Notes: a model not told the origin generated them from the sequence alone. A stretch of 64,000 nt of DNA from Xenoacremonium recifei (GCA_012184525.1 WOFQ01000017.1:186001-250000), one strand, 5' to 3'. Counted from the stretch's first letter, positions 11,298 through 22,617 are shown. Translations and numbers: made by a program.

Positions 11298-12437
11298 ATG
11301 ACGACGTCAGCTCTTCCTTCCCTTCATCGTGCCCTCGTTCTTGAGAACCTGGAGGAGGGCTTCCGAGTTGAGACGGTCCCGACTCCCAAGCCCGACCTCG
11401 GCGTTGCGGTGGTTCGCATCGACGCCGCCGCGGTTCTCTCCTACCATCGCGAGATCTACAACGGCGAACGACACTACTCGTTCCCGCGACCCCTGGTGGG
11501 CGGTGCCAGCGCGCTGGGCCATGTAGTCGCTGTAGGCCCGGATGCCACGCTGCTGAAGCCGGGCCAGCTCGTCTACGTCGACTGCGTCATCCACGGGCGC
11601 GACAACCCCGATGCGCTTTTCCTGACGGCCATCCACGACGGCGACAGCGATGGCAGCCGGAAGCTGATGCGGGAGGTGTGGCGTGACGGGACCTTTGCCG
11701 AGTACGCCAAGGTGCCTCTCGAGAACTGCATCCCGCTGGACGAGGCCCGGCTTTGTGGCACGCTGGGCTACTCGATCCCGGAGCTGATGTACATCTGCCA
11801 CCTGATGGTTGGGTTCGGAGGGCTGCGCGATATCGGCGTCGAGCCCGGCGAGACTGTGCTCGTGTGCCCGGCCACGGGTGGCTACGGCGGTGCCGGCGTC
11901 CAGGTGGCAGTTGGTATGAGGGCGAGAGTCGTTGCCATGGGCCGCAATGAGGCGGAGCTGGCCCGGCTGAAGCATCACGTGCTCCAGGGCTTCCCTGATG
12001 CCAGCATCCAGACCGTCCGCATGACGGGAGACGAGATGGCAGACGCGGCAGCGCTCCAGGCCACGGGTCCCCTCGATGCGGTTCTCGACTTCACTCCGCC
12101 CCATGCCTCGACTTCACCGCACTTGAAAAGTGCCCTCCATGCCCTTCGCCGCGGCGGGCGCATCAGTATGATGGGGCTCAACGCCAATCCAACCGTGCCC
12201 TGGCTGCTGGTTGCAAAAGACATTGCCCTGAAAGGGAAGCTCATGTACGACCGCTCCGACATGCTGCAGTTTGTGAGGATGATGCAGGCTGGATTATTTC
12301 CCCGAGGCAAAGACTTTGTAGACGTGAAGTCGTTCGCGTTGGAAGATTGGAAGGCTGGACTGGATGAGGCAGCCCGTCATGCAGGAATCGGCAAGTTGGT
12401 CGTGCTCATGCCGAAGCTTAAGAGTGACAGAGGATGA
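11298..12437 (+). CDS. MDR-family (zinc-less) dehydrogenase
   Basis: Intronless frame of 379 residues, ATG at 11298. The N-terminal GroES-like fold is seen around RPLVGGASALGHVVAVG and the coenzyme domain carries the Rossmann stretch ATGGYGGAG at 192-200, as in medium-chain alcohol dehydrogenases and quinone oxidoreductases. The position that in zinc ADHs reads GHE reads G74-H75-V76 here, and the usual catalytic Cys is replaced (VLSYHREI), so a catalytic zinc site is unlikely. The structural-zinc Cys cluster is also absent; a stretch rich in Asp/Gly (HDGDSDGSRKL) sits in its place. Fungal homologues are often labelled isopropanol dehydrogenase, but the substrate is unproven. The gene is visibly more G+C-rich than its neighbours and is the last gene before the AT-rich island. 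Confidence 0.8.
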   Translation: MTTSALPSLHRALVLENLEEGFRVETVPTPKPDLGVAVVRIDAAAVLSYHREIYNGERHYSFPRPLVGGASALGHVVAVGPDATLLKPGQLVYVDCVIHGRDNPDALFLTAIHDGDSDGSRKLMREVWRDGTFAEYAKVPLENCIPLDEARLCGTLGYSIPELMYICHLMVGFGGLRDIGVEPGETVLVCPATGGYGGAGVQVAVGMRARVVAMGRNEAELARLKHHVLQGFPDASIQTVRMTGDEMADAAALQATGPLDAVLDFTPPHASTSPHLKSALHALRRGGRISMMGLNANPTVPWLLVAKDIALKGKLMYDRSDMLQFVRMMQAGLFPRGKDFVDVKSFALEDWKAGLDEAARHAGIGKLVVLMPKLKSDRG

Positions 12438-14600
12438 ATTTGATTTCTCGGTTCTCAATAAGACTTAAGACGACCCACCAATCCAACCCCCTCCTCTTGT
12501 TTCAGCTGTGGCCGTAAGCTACTATGGATTAAAACTGCTAATTGAAGCAAATTTCATATAACTTGAATATAACCTTAATGTACTATAGCCACATGATCAT
12601 TGATATCACATCGCTACCACTATTATCTTGATCCGACTTGTTTGATAACCTTTTTTTTCTTTACACCGTTTATTATAAAAATAGAGCTATTCTAATTAAA
12701 AAGAGCTCTAACTAGTATATAATTAATGGAATTAAAAAATAATATAAAGAATACTTATCTATAATTATAATAAGGATTATTAATCTAAAAGCTCTAAACT
12801 AAAAAGGATGTATAGATAAAAACTTAATTATCACCTTAAAGTATTTTATTAATTAGATTTAAGCTATTTAAAAAAAGATAATATATTAATAAGGATTAGT
12901 AAAAGCCCTTATTAAATATTAAGACTTATTCTGAATTCATGAAAGAAATGAATAACATTTTCTTTACAATATATCAGAATTTTTCTTTTTTAAATAGTAA
13001 GGTATTTATAATTATTATTACTATTTTTAAGTTAAAACTTTAAAAAGAAAAATAATAATAATATATACTATAGTTATAAGCTAATAATATTATATTAATA
13101 TTATATTTAAATATATTATTATTAATCTTCTAATTTAATAAAACTAATTATTAGCCTTAGCTATAATAATACCCTTATTATAATCAGTATAAGAAATATT
13201 TCTATAAAGTTATATAAAATATTTTATGTTGCAGTATAGTTTATCTTATAGCCCTGAAATCATCTGAGCTATATTAGTTATAAACAAAATATATACTTTT
13301 CATATCACCTTTAAAAATACTGTATTTAAAGGAATTAAGCTGCTAGCTTATATTAAAAGCTATATATATATATATTAACAGCTGGATTATAAGCCCCTGT
13401 TTGAAAAGTAATAATATAATTACTTCTATAACCTGTAATGGAAATTAGCAAGGGTAATATATTTTAAAGCTAGCCGTTTTCAAGTAGAAGGCACTAACTA
13501 GCTATATCCGAGTAGTAATATTATTACATTCGAATAAACTATACTTTATATATTATATTAACTTTTATCTTAAGGGCGCTGCCGCTAATATTAAGGCTGT
13601 TAACTAGGTTATTAACTGCTATTTTCATTGTTTTCTTAGTATTATTAACTGGTCTGTTAACAAACTGGTCTGCTGCTATGTTATTAAGTATTAGGCTTAC
13701 TTGGGCAGAGTAAATCTCCTCTCCCTCTAAAACAGTTTTGTCATATAGGGGTGGTTATTAAAAGGGACAAGGCAGGGCAATTAGGAAAATAATGAAAAAT
13801 GCATATAAGTATATAAATTAAATTGCTAGAAGAGAAAATTAAACTAATTAAACTATGAACAGTAATATTTACTATATAGATCCTATTTAGTTTTTTTATT
13901 ATATTTTTAAAAGCTATAATGAATTATATTTATTTCTCCTATTATTACTAGGGAGAAAATAAGTAATATCACTAAATTAAATATATTAAGAAGCAGCTAA
14001 TATAATTCTAAATAGCTAGAAAAATAGAATTAAAATTTAAATCAAAACGCTCTAGCTAAATTTTATAGTATCAGCTCAATTAAGCTATTTTAGGCCTATT
14101 TTCCCAACTAACAAGGCTTTCCCTTTCGACTAAACCCTCCCACCCCCCCCCTTTCTCCATTAGCTGAAAATCTGAGTATGGTGGGTGGGGGCTATTTATT
14201 AAATAGGAACATGGTTATAGATTTAGTATATTTTTTTCTGTCTTAGGAGATTATTAGTACATCTTCTAACGATAATAATAAATCTGATATAAGACTTAAG
14301 AGTATAAGATATAGTAATTTATATAATTTAAGTATTTCTATATTTGAAAACACCTTTTCCCTTTAAATATATAAAAAGTGGGTACTAGTCGTAGATAGTG
14401 GAAGTAATAGATGTGTTGAAGTTGTTGATTTCTATCAGCTAGGTTGGATACACAGGGCCCTTATATATTCGAAGTCCTCGGCCTTCCTCGACCTTCTTAT
14501 CAGTCCGAGCTTATTCAAGCTGAACAGGTCGGCCTATTCAATCTATTTGATTTCTCGTAAGCCGGCATGCCGTTGCAGCTGGACCCCTCATTTAGCCTCA
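12438..14600. other. AT-rich sequence without resolvable elements
   Basis: I could not define element ends here. Most is fully AT-degenerate. Two less degraded patches stand out: around 13,590-13,790 and around 14,430-14,600, where moderate G+C words survive. No coding frame of any length remains. Confidence 0.6.
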
Positions 14601-14622
14601 TTTAGTAAGGCATTTACGATAA

Positions 14623-14775
14623 CTGTGTGTTTCCAATAGCTGTATGTGTTATATATATATGGCTGTGTGTTATATAGAGCCGTATGTGTTATATTTGAAT
14701 AGGGGTATGTGTTATCTGTTGGTTGTGTAACTTGTGTGTATGACCTCCCGACCCCACCTCCCCCCCGGGTGGGGT
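14623..14775 (+). repeat. GT-rich repeat, copy 1 (inverted to 22626-22840)
   Basis: Runs of TGTGTTAT, then GGGGTATGTGTTATCTG, then GTGTGTATGACC and a C-run ending in GGGTGGGGTGTATG. The same order of words, reverse-complemented, occurs at 22626-22840. The hAT-like terminus at 14781 follows immediately. Confidence 0.6.
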
Positions 14776-14780
14776 GTATG

Positions 14781-15326
14781 CAGGGCTGTGAAATTATTCC
14801 TTAGTATTTAGTATTAGTATTACTCGGACTAAGACTAATTAGTATTGTTCTATGGAAGGAAAATACTAAAATACTAATACTAATACTAAACTGAGAATTC
14901 TTAGTATTATTCCACTGACTAAAAGTATTAAGAATACTAATACTCATGCATGTGATTTTAGTACTTTTAGTATTTTTTCAGCTGGAATAATACCAATTAG
15001 TATTAGTTATATCAATACTAAAAATCTTGAGTATTTTTATAGCTGGAATAATACTAATATTAAAAAAATACTAATTAGTATTATATATAAAATATAAAGT
15101 CAGAATAAATATATATCTATATATATAAGACTTATATTAAGAGAGTAATATATATATAATATAATTAAGCTTTAAAATAGGAAAATAATATATATATATA
15201 TTGATATATTAAAAATACTAAGAATTCTTAGTATTAATACTAAAAATCTTTAATATTTTCCTCCTGTGGAATAATAGTCATTACTCTTAGTACGACTAAT
15301 ACTAATACTAAGGAATAATTTCACAG
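14781..15326 (+). mobile_element. hAT-type miniature element, incomplete copy (A)
   Basis: Starts CAGGGCTGTGAAATTATTCC, the same terminus as the other copies in this island, followed by the TTAGTATTTAGTATTAG subterminal words. At 15311-15326 the inverted form of the terminus appears (AGGAATAATTTCACAG) but without the final CCCTG, and no target duplication is found. The right border is therefore a guess based on the ~550-bp size of the intact copy at 22066. Confidence 0.5.
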
Positions 15327-15712
15327 GAGGAAAATACTAATACTCAGGATTTTTAGTTTAATACTTAGTACTTTTTTAGTATTTTTAGCATTTTTTAATA
15401 TTATTAATATATTAATCAATTAATATATTTTTCCTATTTATATAATAATATATATTATTAAGTATATATATATGTATAATACAAGCCTCCCTAGGAGGAA
15501 GGAGGGGGGTAGGGCGGTCAAATATAATACATATAGCTGTATAGTCAGGGGTGTGAAATTATTCTTTAGTATTTAGTATTAGTATTAGTATACTAAGACT
15601 AATCAGTATTATTCTATAGGAGGAAAATACTAAGAACTCTTAGTATTAGTCAGACTAAGAATTCTTAGTATTATTCCACTAATTAAAATACTAATACTGA
15701 AATTTTTTAGTA

Positions 15713-18700
15713 CCTATTGGGCTCGGGTGGGTCAACTATACAGCCTAATTAAGGGCATTTTACCTTAATTAGGGAAAAAATCCTCAGATTAGCAGCTAAA
15801 TTTCAGACAGCTTCTAGATCTTGAAATATACCTAAAATCACTAAAATTAAGTTTTTATACTTTTTTTAATAATTTATTTATACTTTTAATAATAAATCTA
15901 TATTAATAAGGAATAGAGAAGATAATTAGCAAGCTAGCTTATTACTTTTAGCTCTAAGGGCTATATAAATAATATAAATTAACCTCTTAATTAATAATTT
16001 TAAAAGACCTTTTTAGATAATTTATATACCTAATTAAATATAAATCTAATTAGTATTAATTACCTCTAAATCTGCTTTTTAGATAATATTTATTATTTAA
16101 TAATATTATAACTAATAGGGTAATAGCTATATTAATAGTAATATTAGTATAGGCAGTAATAATCTCTCCTATATAGGGACTAATTATAGCAGTTATAGCT
16201 ATAATTAATTTAATTTTATTATTATTATTAAATTTAATATTATTAAGCTTATATTTATTATTTAAAATATTTATATTATTTTAATTTTTAAAGAAGTTAA
16301 AGCTAGTAAATTATATATTAATATTATTATAAAAAAAGGGCTATTAAATTATTTAATTATATTTAATAGCTTAAGGGCTTAATAAGCCTTATAAATAGCT
16401 GCTTTTTAATATTATAAATAAGATTATATATTAAAAAGAAGAATTATTTATTATTAAATTATTTAATAATTATTTTATAATTAGTTTCTAATTTAATATA
16501 TTAATTTTTAAACTTTATATATTAAAGCTATTCCTTTTTTATTAATTATTTTATATAGCTTTTAATTTTAATATTTTGATTTTCTTATTATTAGCTTTTA
16601 GGAGACTTGATTTCTTAAAATATAAAACTTTTTATTATATAAAGCTATTAATATTATATCTTTTTAGCTTTTTATTTTTTAAGTTTTTATTATATAATTT
16701 TAATTTTATTAAATAAGATATTATTTAATTTAATAAGCAGTTTAAAAGTCTTATTATAATATTATTATTTATCTAATAGCTTAAAGTATTTATAATAATT
16801 ATATTAAAAGTCTTCCTATTTAAAATATATAAGCTAAGCTTTATATATTAATATAATAGCTTTATAAAAATTAGTTTAAATTAGGGAATTTAATAAATAT
16901 AAATATTATTAAAAAGTCTATTTTATTATATTAATAATTTAAATAAATTATAAATTATTAAAAAAGGTTTAAATAAATTAATTAAATTTTTAAATATAAT
17001 CTCTTTTATTATTTAAGAATATATTAAAATATTAGCTTTTTTAATAATAATTAAAATTTACTTTTTTTAAAGCTAATTATTATATTATATTTTATAAAGC
17101 TCTTATTAAAAATATATTTAAGTATTTATATAAATATAAAATATATAAAAAAGCGGTTATTTTTATAAATTAATTATTATAATATTTATTAATATATAGC
17201 TTTAAATAGCTAGAAAGTTTTAATATTAAGAGATTAAAAAGTATATATTAAATAAGATAACAAGCTGAAAATAAGAATATTAAATTTAATATAATATATA
17301 ATAAAATTAAGCTATATATAATTTATAAAATGATTAATTATAAAATAATAGAAAATCTTCTTATTTTAGGGCCTATTATAATTAGGAAGTATTTCTATAT
17401 AAATATCTTTAATTATAAATTTCTTATTATATTTAAATTAGGTTTTAAAAGAAATACTAATTTATTAAGTTTTTACTAAATATAATTATAACTGCTTATT
17501 AAAATATTAAAGCTATATATATAATATCTTATTATTATTAAAGCTAATATTAAATTAAATAAAATAAAGGTTATTATTACCTTTAATATTAATAAAGCTA
17601 AAAAAAAGTTATATTTCAAAGATATATTAAAAGGAAATTATATTATTAATTATATTATTAGCCCTTATAAATATTATTATTTTATAATTAATTATATTAA
17701 TAGCTTATGATTATATTATTTAAGTTATTTTAATTACTTTTATATATTTTTATAAATAATTAATTTAAATTTTATATTTATTCTTATTTTATAGCTTTAA
17801 AGAATTAATATTATATATTATAATAGCTTTTTATATATTATAGAAGAAGTTCTTAATAATTAAGATTTTTTTTATTTAAATAATTTATAAGCCTTATTAA
17901 TAATTTTAATAAGTAATAAATAAGCTCTAAATAATACTATTTTAAGGCAGAATATTATTTATATAATATTTAAAAGGCTTTTAGATCTCTTATCCAAATT
18001 AATTTTATTATAGCCTCTTTAATTTACCCTTATTTAGCTAAAAAGCTACTTTTTTATATTTATATATAATATATTATAAATATAGCTTTTTAAGCCTTAT
18101 TTAATAAATATAATTACTTAAGTAATTTAATATTTAATAAGTTTTTAATATTTTTATTTTTAAGCTCTTAAAAAGCTTTTTTAATTAAATATTTTAATAT
18201 TTTTATTATTATTATAAGTCTATAGATAGAAGCTATTAAAGTTGGGGTTTTTTGAGTATTTTAAATAAATCTCTATATATTAGCTTTATATATTTTTAAA
18301 ATTTAAGTAATAAATAGCTAAAGGGATATTAATAGTATTTTTCAATATAATCTAATAGTTAATTAAATAAGTTTTAGTTGGAATATTATATAAAATAGCT
18401 TTTTATTATTTTTTAATTCTATAACAGGCTATCTGAAAATCAGGGTTGTGATTTTAGTCAACTTTAGTCAACTTTAGTCAACTTCAGTCAACTTTTAGTC
18501 ACTTTCCTTTTTACTTATAAAGGCTATATAAAATCTAATTTAGGCTCTAAAAATATAAAAAGTGCTTAAATATATAGCTCAGCTAATAATCTATCAGATA
18601 AAATTTATTTTACTTAGTCAGTATTTTTTCCTGAGCTTATATAAGTATTAAGTCACTTTTAGTTATTATTTAAGACAAAAAAGTGACTAAAAGTTAACTA

Positions 18701-19005
18701 AAAATGAATAAATGCTTATATAGTCTCAGAAAAAAAATGCTGACTAAGTAAAATAGGTTTTGACTAATAGTTAAATAGCTAGACTATTATATTTAGCAGT
18801 TTTTTTATTTTTAATACCTAAAATGGATCTTATATAAAGGTTTGAATATTAACTAAAAGTTGACTAAAAGTTAACTGAAGTTGACTAAAGTTGACTAAAA
18901 TCACAACCCTGCTGAAAATTAGCTCCTAATTTGAGGATTTTTTCCCTAATTAAGGGAAAGTGCCCTTAGTTAGACTGTGTAGTTAACCTACCTGAGCCCA
19001 ATAGG
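15713..19005. mobile_element. TA-flanked DNA transposon with ~92-bp TIRs (F)
   Basis: Left end begins CCTATTGGGCTCGGGTGGGT; the right end, read in reverse complement, begins CCTATTGGGCTCAGGTAGGT. The two ends stay alignable for about 92 bp, to the word ATTAG and a little beyond, and nearly all differences are C/T or G/A. TA flanks both ends (15711-15712 and 19006-19007), the insertion habit of Tc1/mariner-type elements. The interior is so AT-degenerate that no transposase can be read, so the superfamily is inferred only from TA and the TIRs. It sits inside element B and contains element E. Confidence 0.75.
18441..18911. mobile_element. 471-bp miniature element with AGTCAACTTT ends (E)
   Basis: Begins CAGGGTTGTGATTTTAGTCA and ends in the inverted form. 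Its ends are stacks of AGTCAACTTT-like decamers (left: three to five copies; right: the inverted set). The perfect 8-bp duplication CTGAAAAT flanks it (18433-18440 and 18912-18919). CAGGG termini and 8-bp duplications are hAT-like, but the subterminal sequence differs from the B/C/D family. It is inserted within the right TIR region of element F, so it is the youngest of the three nested insertions. Confidence 0.85.
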
Positions 19006-19050
19006 TATTATTCTACTATTAATACTAAGAATCTTTAGTATTTTTAATAT

Positions 19051-19081
<31 letters not shown>

Positions 19082-19472
19082 TAAGCTTAATTATATTATA
19101 TATATATATTACTCTCTTAATATAAGTCTTAAATATATATATATATATATATATATTCTAAGTCTCTATTTTATATATAAAATACCAATTAGTACCTTTT
19201 TAGTATTGGTATTAATATTAGTATTACTAAAGATTTTTAGTATTATTCCAGCTATAAGATACTAAAGACTATTAATATTATTCTACCTATAAAAATACTA
19301 ATGCTAGGTAGTATTAATACACAAAATACTAATTAGTATTATTCCAGGTACATACTAAACTAAAATACTAAAATCACAGCCCTGTGTATAATATATAACT
19401 ATTCAAAACATATAGCTATTTGGATTACTTCTACTGCTATTAAACCCAGTACCCACTTTATACATATACATA

Positions 19473-20744
19473 CAGTGGGGTGCAATTAGTTTGAACCCAA
19501 CAGCGCGTACCAACCTAGGCCTATTTGGTATTATAATTATGCTGCTTTTGCCCCTATTTATATTCCTTCTTCCTTTATTGATAACACAATAATAATATAA
19601 TACCTAGGAGGGAGCTTATACCTTAATTACAGTCTCGAATATATAAGTTTTAAAAGAGAGCCTATATATCTTATCAGATTAAGAAAGCCTATCTAGAAAT
19701 TCCTTTTAGAATAATTAAAATAACTATCTAATATAAAGCTCTTTATAATAATAATAAAATATAATTATAAGCTAGCTAATTACGCAAAATAATAGCTAAA
19801 TAATATAATTAGGTTTATTATATAATAATATATAATAATCCTTTAATTAAGAATATTAATCTATTTACCTTTATTAATAATTATATTAAATTATAGACTA
19901 TATAGCTATTGATATATAAGTTAGGGCATAAAAGGTAGTTATAATAAAAGAGACTTCTACTAATTGAGAGGTATATAAAGCTAAAGCTAGAATAAGCTTA
20001 CTAATATAAGTATCTAGACTAGAAATATATTAAATAGAGTAATAAGTATTAAGTTATATAGGGGTAAAGGATCTAATAAGGATAGTTTTTCTTAATTTTA
20101 AAGGAGTAAATTATATAGTAAAATATTACTGAATATAGAAGATAATATAGTATAAGATAGATATTCTGGGTAAGTTTTAGGTTTTATTATTAGATAAGAG
20201 TTATAGGAGTTATAAGTCTTAATAGACTAGTTAATATATAATATATCTATAATTTATATAGCTTAATCCTCTCTAATTTCCTTAAAAAAGGTAATATCTT
20301 TATATATAATACTACCCCTATATATACAGTTTATATTATTAACTATTAGAATAAATAAGAATTAAGATAATAATTTAATTACCTTACTTACTGGACCTTA
20401 ATTCTATTAAGAATCTATAATTATTAATAAAGGTAGAGATATATAAGCTATATGTAGAGCTTGAATTCCTACTTAATATAGCAGTAATATAAGAGCTTCT
20501 TATTAAAGCAGTAAAGGAGGTATAGAATTTAATTAATTTATTAATTTTTAAGACCCTATGTAAAATAATAATAAATAGAGTAATAGCTATTATTAAAGCT
20601 AAAAGCTAGTCTATTAAATACTAGAAATTAGCGTTAATTTTATTTTTTTAGAGCTTATAAAAGCAGTATTATAATAAATACTAAAAATAGCTAGTCTACT
20701 ATTACAGTATATATTATTAGATTCAAGCTAATTGCACCCTACTA
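19473..20744 (+). mobile_element. Tc1/mariner-type transposon relic (G)
   Basis: Left end CAGTGGGGTGCAATTAG, right end in reverse complement TAGTAGGGTGCAATTAG (one transition at the first base), with TA on both sides (19471-19472, 20745-20746). Length 1,272 bp fits a Tc1/mariner-type element. Around 19950-20060 a frame read through stops gives words such as RLLLIERY and YKYLD followed by a TAG in place of Trp, resembling the segment before the first catalytic Asp of fungal Tc1/mariner transposases. The gene is dead. Confidence 0.65.
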
Positions 20745-20787
20745 TATATATATGTGTGTGTACTATAAAAAAGGGCGATAAGTCTAG

Positions 20788-21018
20788 CTGGGCTGTGAAA
20801 TTATTCCTTAGGATTTAGTATTAGTATTAGTCGGACTAAGAATTATTAATATTATTCTACTGACTTAAATACTAAGAATTCTTAGTATTAGTATTATTCT
20901 GTACTAAAAATACTAATACTAAGAATTTTTAGTGTTTTTCATATATTTAACATATATATTATTTTGTTATTATAAAGCTTAATTATATTATATATGTATT
21001 ACTCTTGTAATATAAATC

Positions 21019-21055
<37 letters not shown>

Positions 21056-21181
21056 TTCTATATTCCATATAAACTACTAATTAGTACCTTTTTAGTATTA
21101 ATATTAGTATTAGTACGACTAAGACTAATTAGTGTTATTCCAGGCATATACTAAACTAAAAGTACTAAAATCACAGCCCTG
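20788..21181 (+). mobile_element. hAT-type miniature element (C)
   Basis: Left terminus CTGGGCTGTGAAATTATTCC (one change from the family consensus), right terminus AAATCACAGCCCTG ending at 21181. 394 bp, shorter than D. The flanking octamers agree at only five of eight positions, so no target duplication is claimed. Confidence 0.6.
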
Positions 21182-21640
21182 ACGCCTACCCAATTAGTCA
21201 GCAACAGCCCCATATTAAACCTCCCCCTCCAAGGTAGGTGCCTCCTAGGGCCCTCCAATATGGAACTCCTCCCACCTGAAAAGCGCTATAGCTCACTATT
21301 AGAGCTCACATTTAATCTTTGAATTTACGAGACAATCAGGGGCTATAGATTTATTCGTCGGCGCTCATCTCTATCTCCGCGGAACTCTAAGCGGCCTACT
21401 ATTATATATGCTTATAATCGCTGGTGTCAAGGCTGCCAATTTTCAATCATAGCCAAAGAAAACTACCTGGGCTTTTAGCATATCATCCATCGCACGGAAG
21501 GCCGATTTTGTCAGCATAAACATAGGTCCAGCGGCCCTCAGAGCCGCCTAGCCAGCAGCTGCAACAGCCCGAGCTGGGGCCCTCGGGGTATTTAGGGGAG
21601 GAATTGATAGGAGGCTGTTGCTGACTAATTAGGTAGGCGT
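21182..21640 (+). mobile_element. 459-bp inverted-repeat element or MULE fragment (I)
   Basis: A 28-bp repeat at 21182-21209 (starting ACGCCTACC) returns inverted at 21613-21640 with 27 of 28 positions matching. The interior is much less AT-rich than the surroundings. Between about 21290 and 21580 the + strand can be read, through one TAG where Trp fits, as a Cys/His-spaced segment (WCQGCQFSIIAKENYLGF, then HIIHRTEGRFCQHKH). That spacing resembles the N-terminal zinc-finger region of fungal MULE transposases. No target duplication was found. Confidence 0.45.
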
Positions 21641-22057
21641 GCATACGACTCGCCGTCGTTACTGCCGTAATGAGATAACTACTGCTCTCAAAAGAAGAGA
21701 CAGCTGCTCGCACTAGAAGCTATATGCCCACGATAATAGGGCGATAGCGGCCGCATTCGAAGGGTACGTGTTGGCCACGGACCAAGATTACGCGTATATG
21801 TATGGCTGCAGCAGGGGGACTGTAGCTCAGTTTAAGGAGTCTTACGTTTTAGGGCAAAATATACAGACCAGTCGCCTGCAAATAGTAAGACTCTTTGAAA
21901 GAGGACGAAATGGTTATTTTCATGTTATCCTATAGCTTTATAAATAAATTAGCTAGGCGGCGATCGAAGGTATAACCGGATGTAATGCTCGTGTATTATT
22001 TAATATCATATAATATCATATAAAATTATAAATATATCTTATGGACTGTTATTGAAT
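21641..22057. other. Moderate-GC remnant, possible transposon sequence
   Basis: A patch of less degraded sequence after element I. A + frame (around 21740-21900) reads without stop for about 50 codons but shows no motif I know. It may continue the MULE-like element. Beyond 21990 it is AT-rich again. Confidence 0.3.
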
Positions 22058-22065
22058 ATACTGAA

Positions 22066-22617
22066 CAGGGATGTGAAATTATTCCTTAGTATTTAGTATT
22101 AGTATTAGTATACTAAAACTAATTAGTATTATTCCACAGATAAGGAATACTAAAATACTAATACTAATACTAATACTAAAACCTTTAGTATTATTCCACT
22201 TATTAAAATACTAATAATACTAATACTAATACTAAAGATTTTTAGTATTTAGGTTTTTTCTTAATTTTTTAATATAGTTAATATATATATATTATTTTCC
22301 TATTACAAAGCTTAGTTTTATATATATATACCCTAGTAATATATATATGTATATCCTTATCTTATATTATATATAAATATACTAATTAGTACACTTTTAG
22401 TATTAGTATTAGTATTAGTATTATTAAAAACTTTTAGTATTATTCCAGCTATAAAAATACTAAAAGTTTTTAGTATTAATTTAGTAATACTAATACTAAA
22501 ATTTTTAGTATTATTCCAGCTATAAAAATACTAATACTAATTAGTACTAATACATAAAATACTAGTTAGTATTATTCCAGCTCTATACTAAACTAAAATA
22601 CTAAAATCACATGCCTG
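22066..22617 (+). mobile_element. Intact 552-bp hAT-type miniature element (D)
   Basis: Begins CAGGGATGTGAAATTATTCC and ends ATCACATGCCTG. A perfect 8-bp duplication ATACTGAA lies at 22058-22065 and 22618-22625. The interior is made of repeated ACTAATACTAA and TATTATTCCA words and codes for nothing. This copy defines the family boundaries used for A, B and C, and is the cleanest evidence that the family moved by a hAT-type transposase. Confidence 0.88.

Larger units (their letters stand above)
15546..19384 (+). mobile_element. hAT-type miniature element (B), split by nested insertions
   Basis: Left terminus CAGGGGTGTGAAATTATTC at 15546; right terminus ATCACAGCCCTG ending at 19384. The flanking 8 bp are TGTATAGT (15538-15545) and TGTATAAT (19385-19392), an 8-bp target duplication with one G-to-A transition, as expected for hAT-superfamily insertion followed by RIP. 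Removing the inserted element at 15713-19005 and its TA duplication leaves about 544 bp, close to the 552-bp intact relative at 22066-22617. Confidence 0.75.

Noticed and set aside
14781..19384. Pairing of the left terminus at 14781 with the right terminus at 19384
   Set aside because: The octamers GGTGTATG and TGTATAAT do not match, whereas 15538-15545 matches the right flank at seven of eight positions.
20780..21189. Target-site duplication for element C
   Set aside because: The flanking octamers AAGTCTAG and ACGCCTAC agree at only five of eight positions, with non-RIP differences.
21483..21713. 76-codon minus-strand frame in the AT-rich island
   Set aside because: Overlaps the MULE-like segment on the other strand and crosses an inverted repeat end; no similarity recognised.
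21820..21870. tRNA-like word ACTGTAGCTCAGTTT
   Set aside because: Resembles a D-arm by chance; no matching acceptor, anticodon or T-arm sequences around it.
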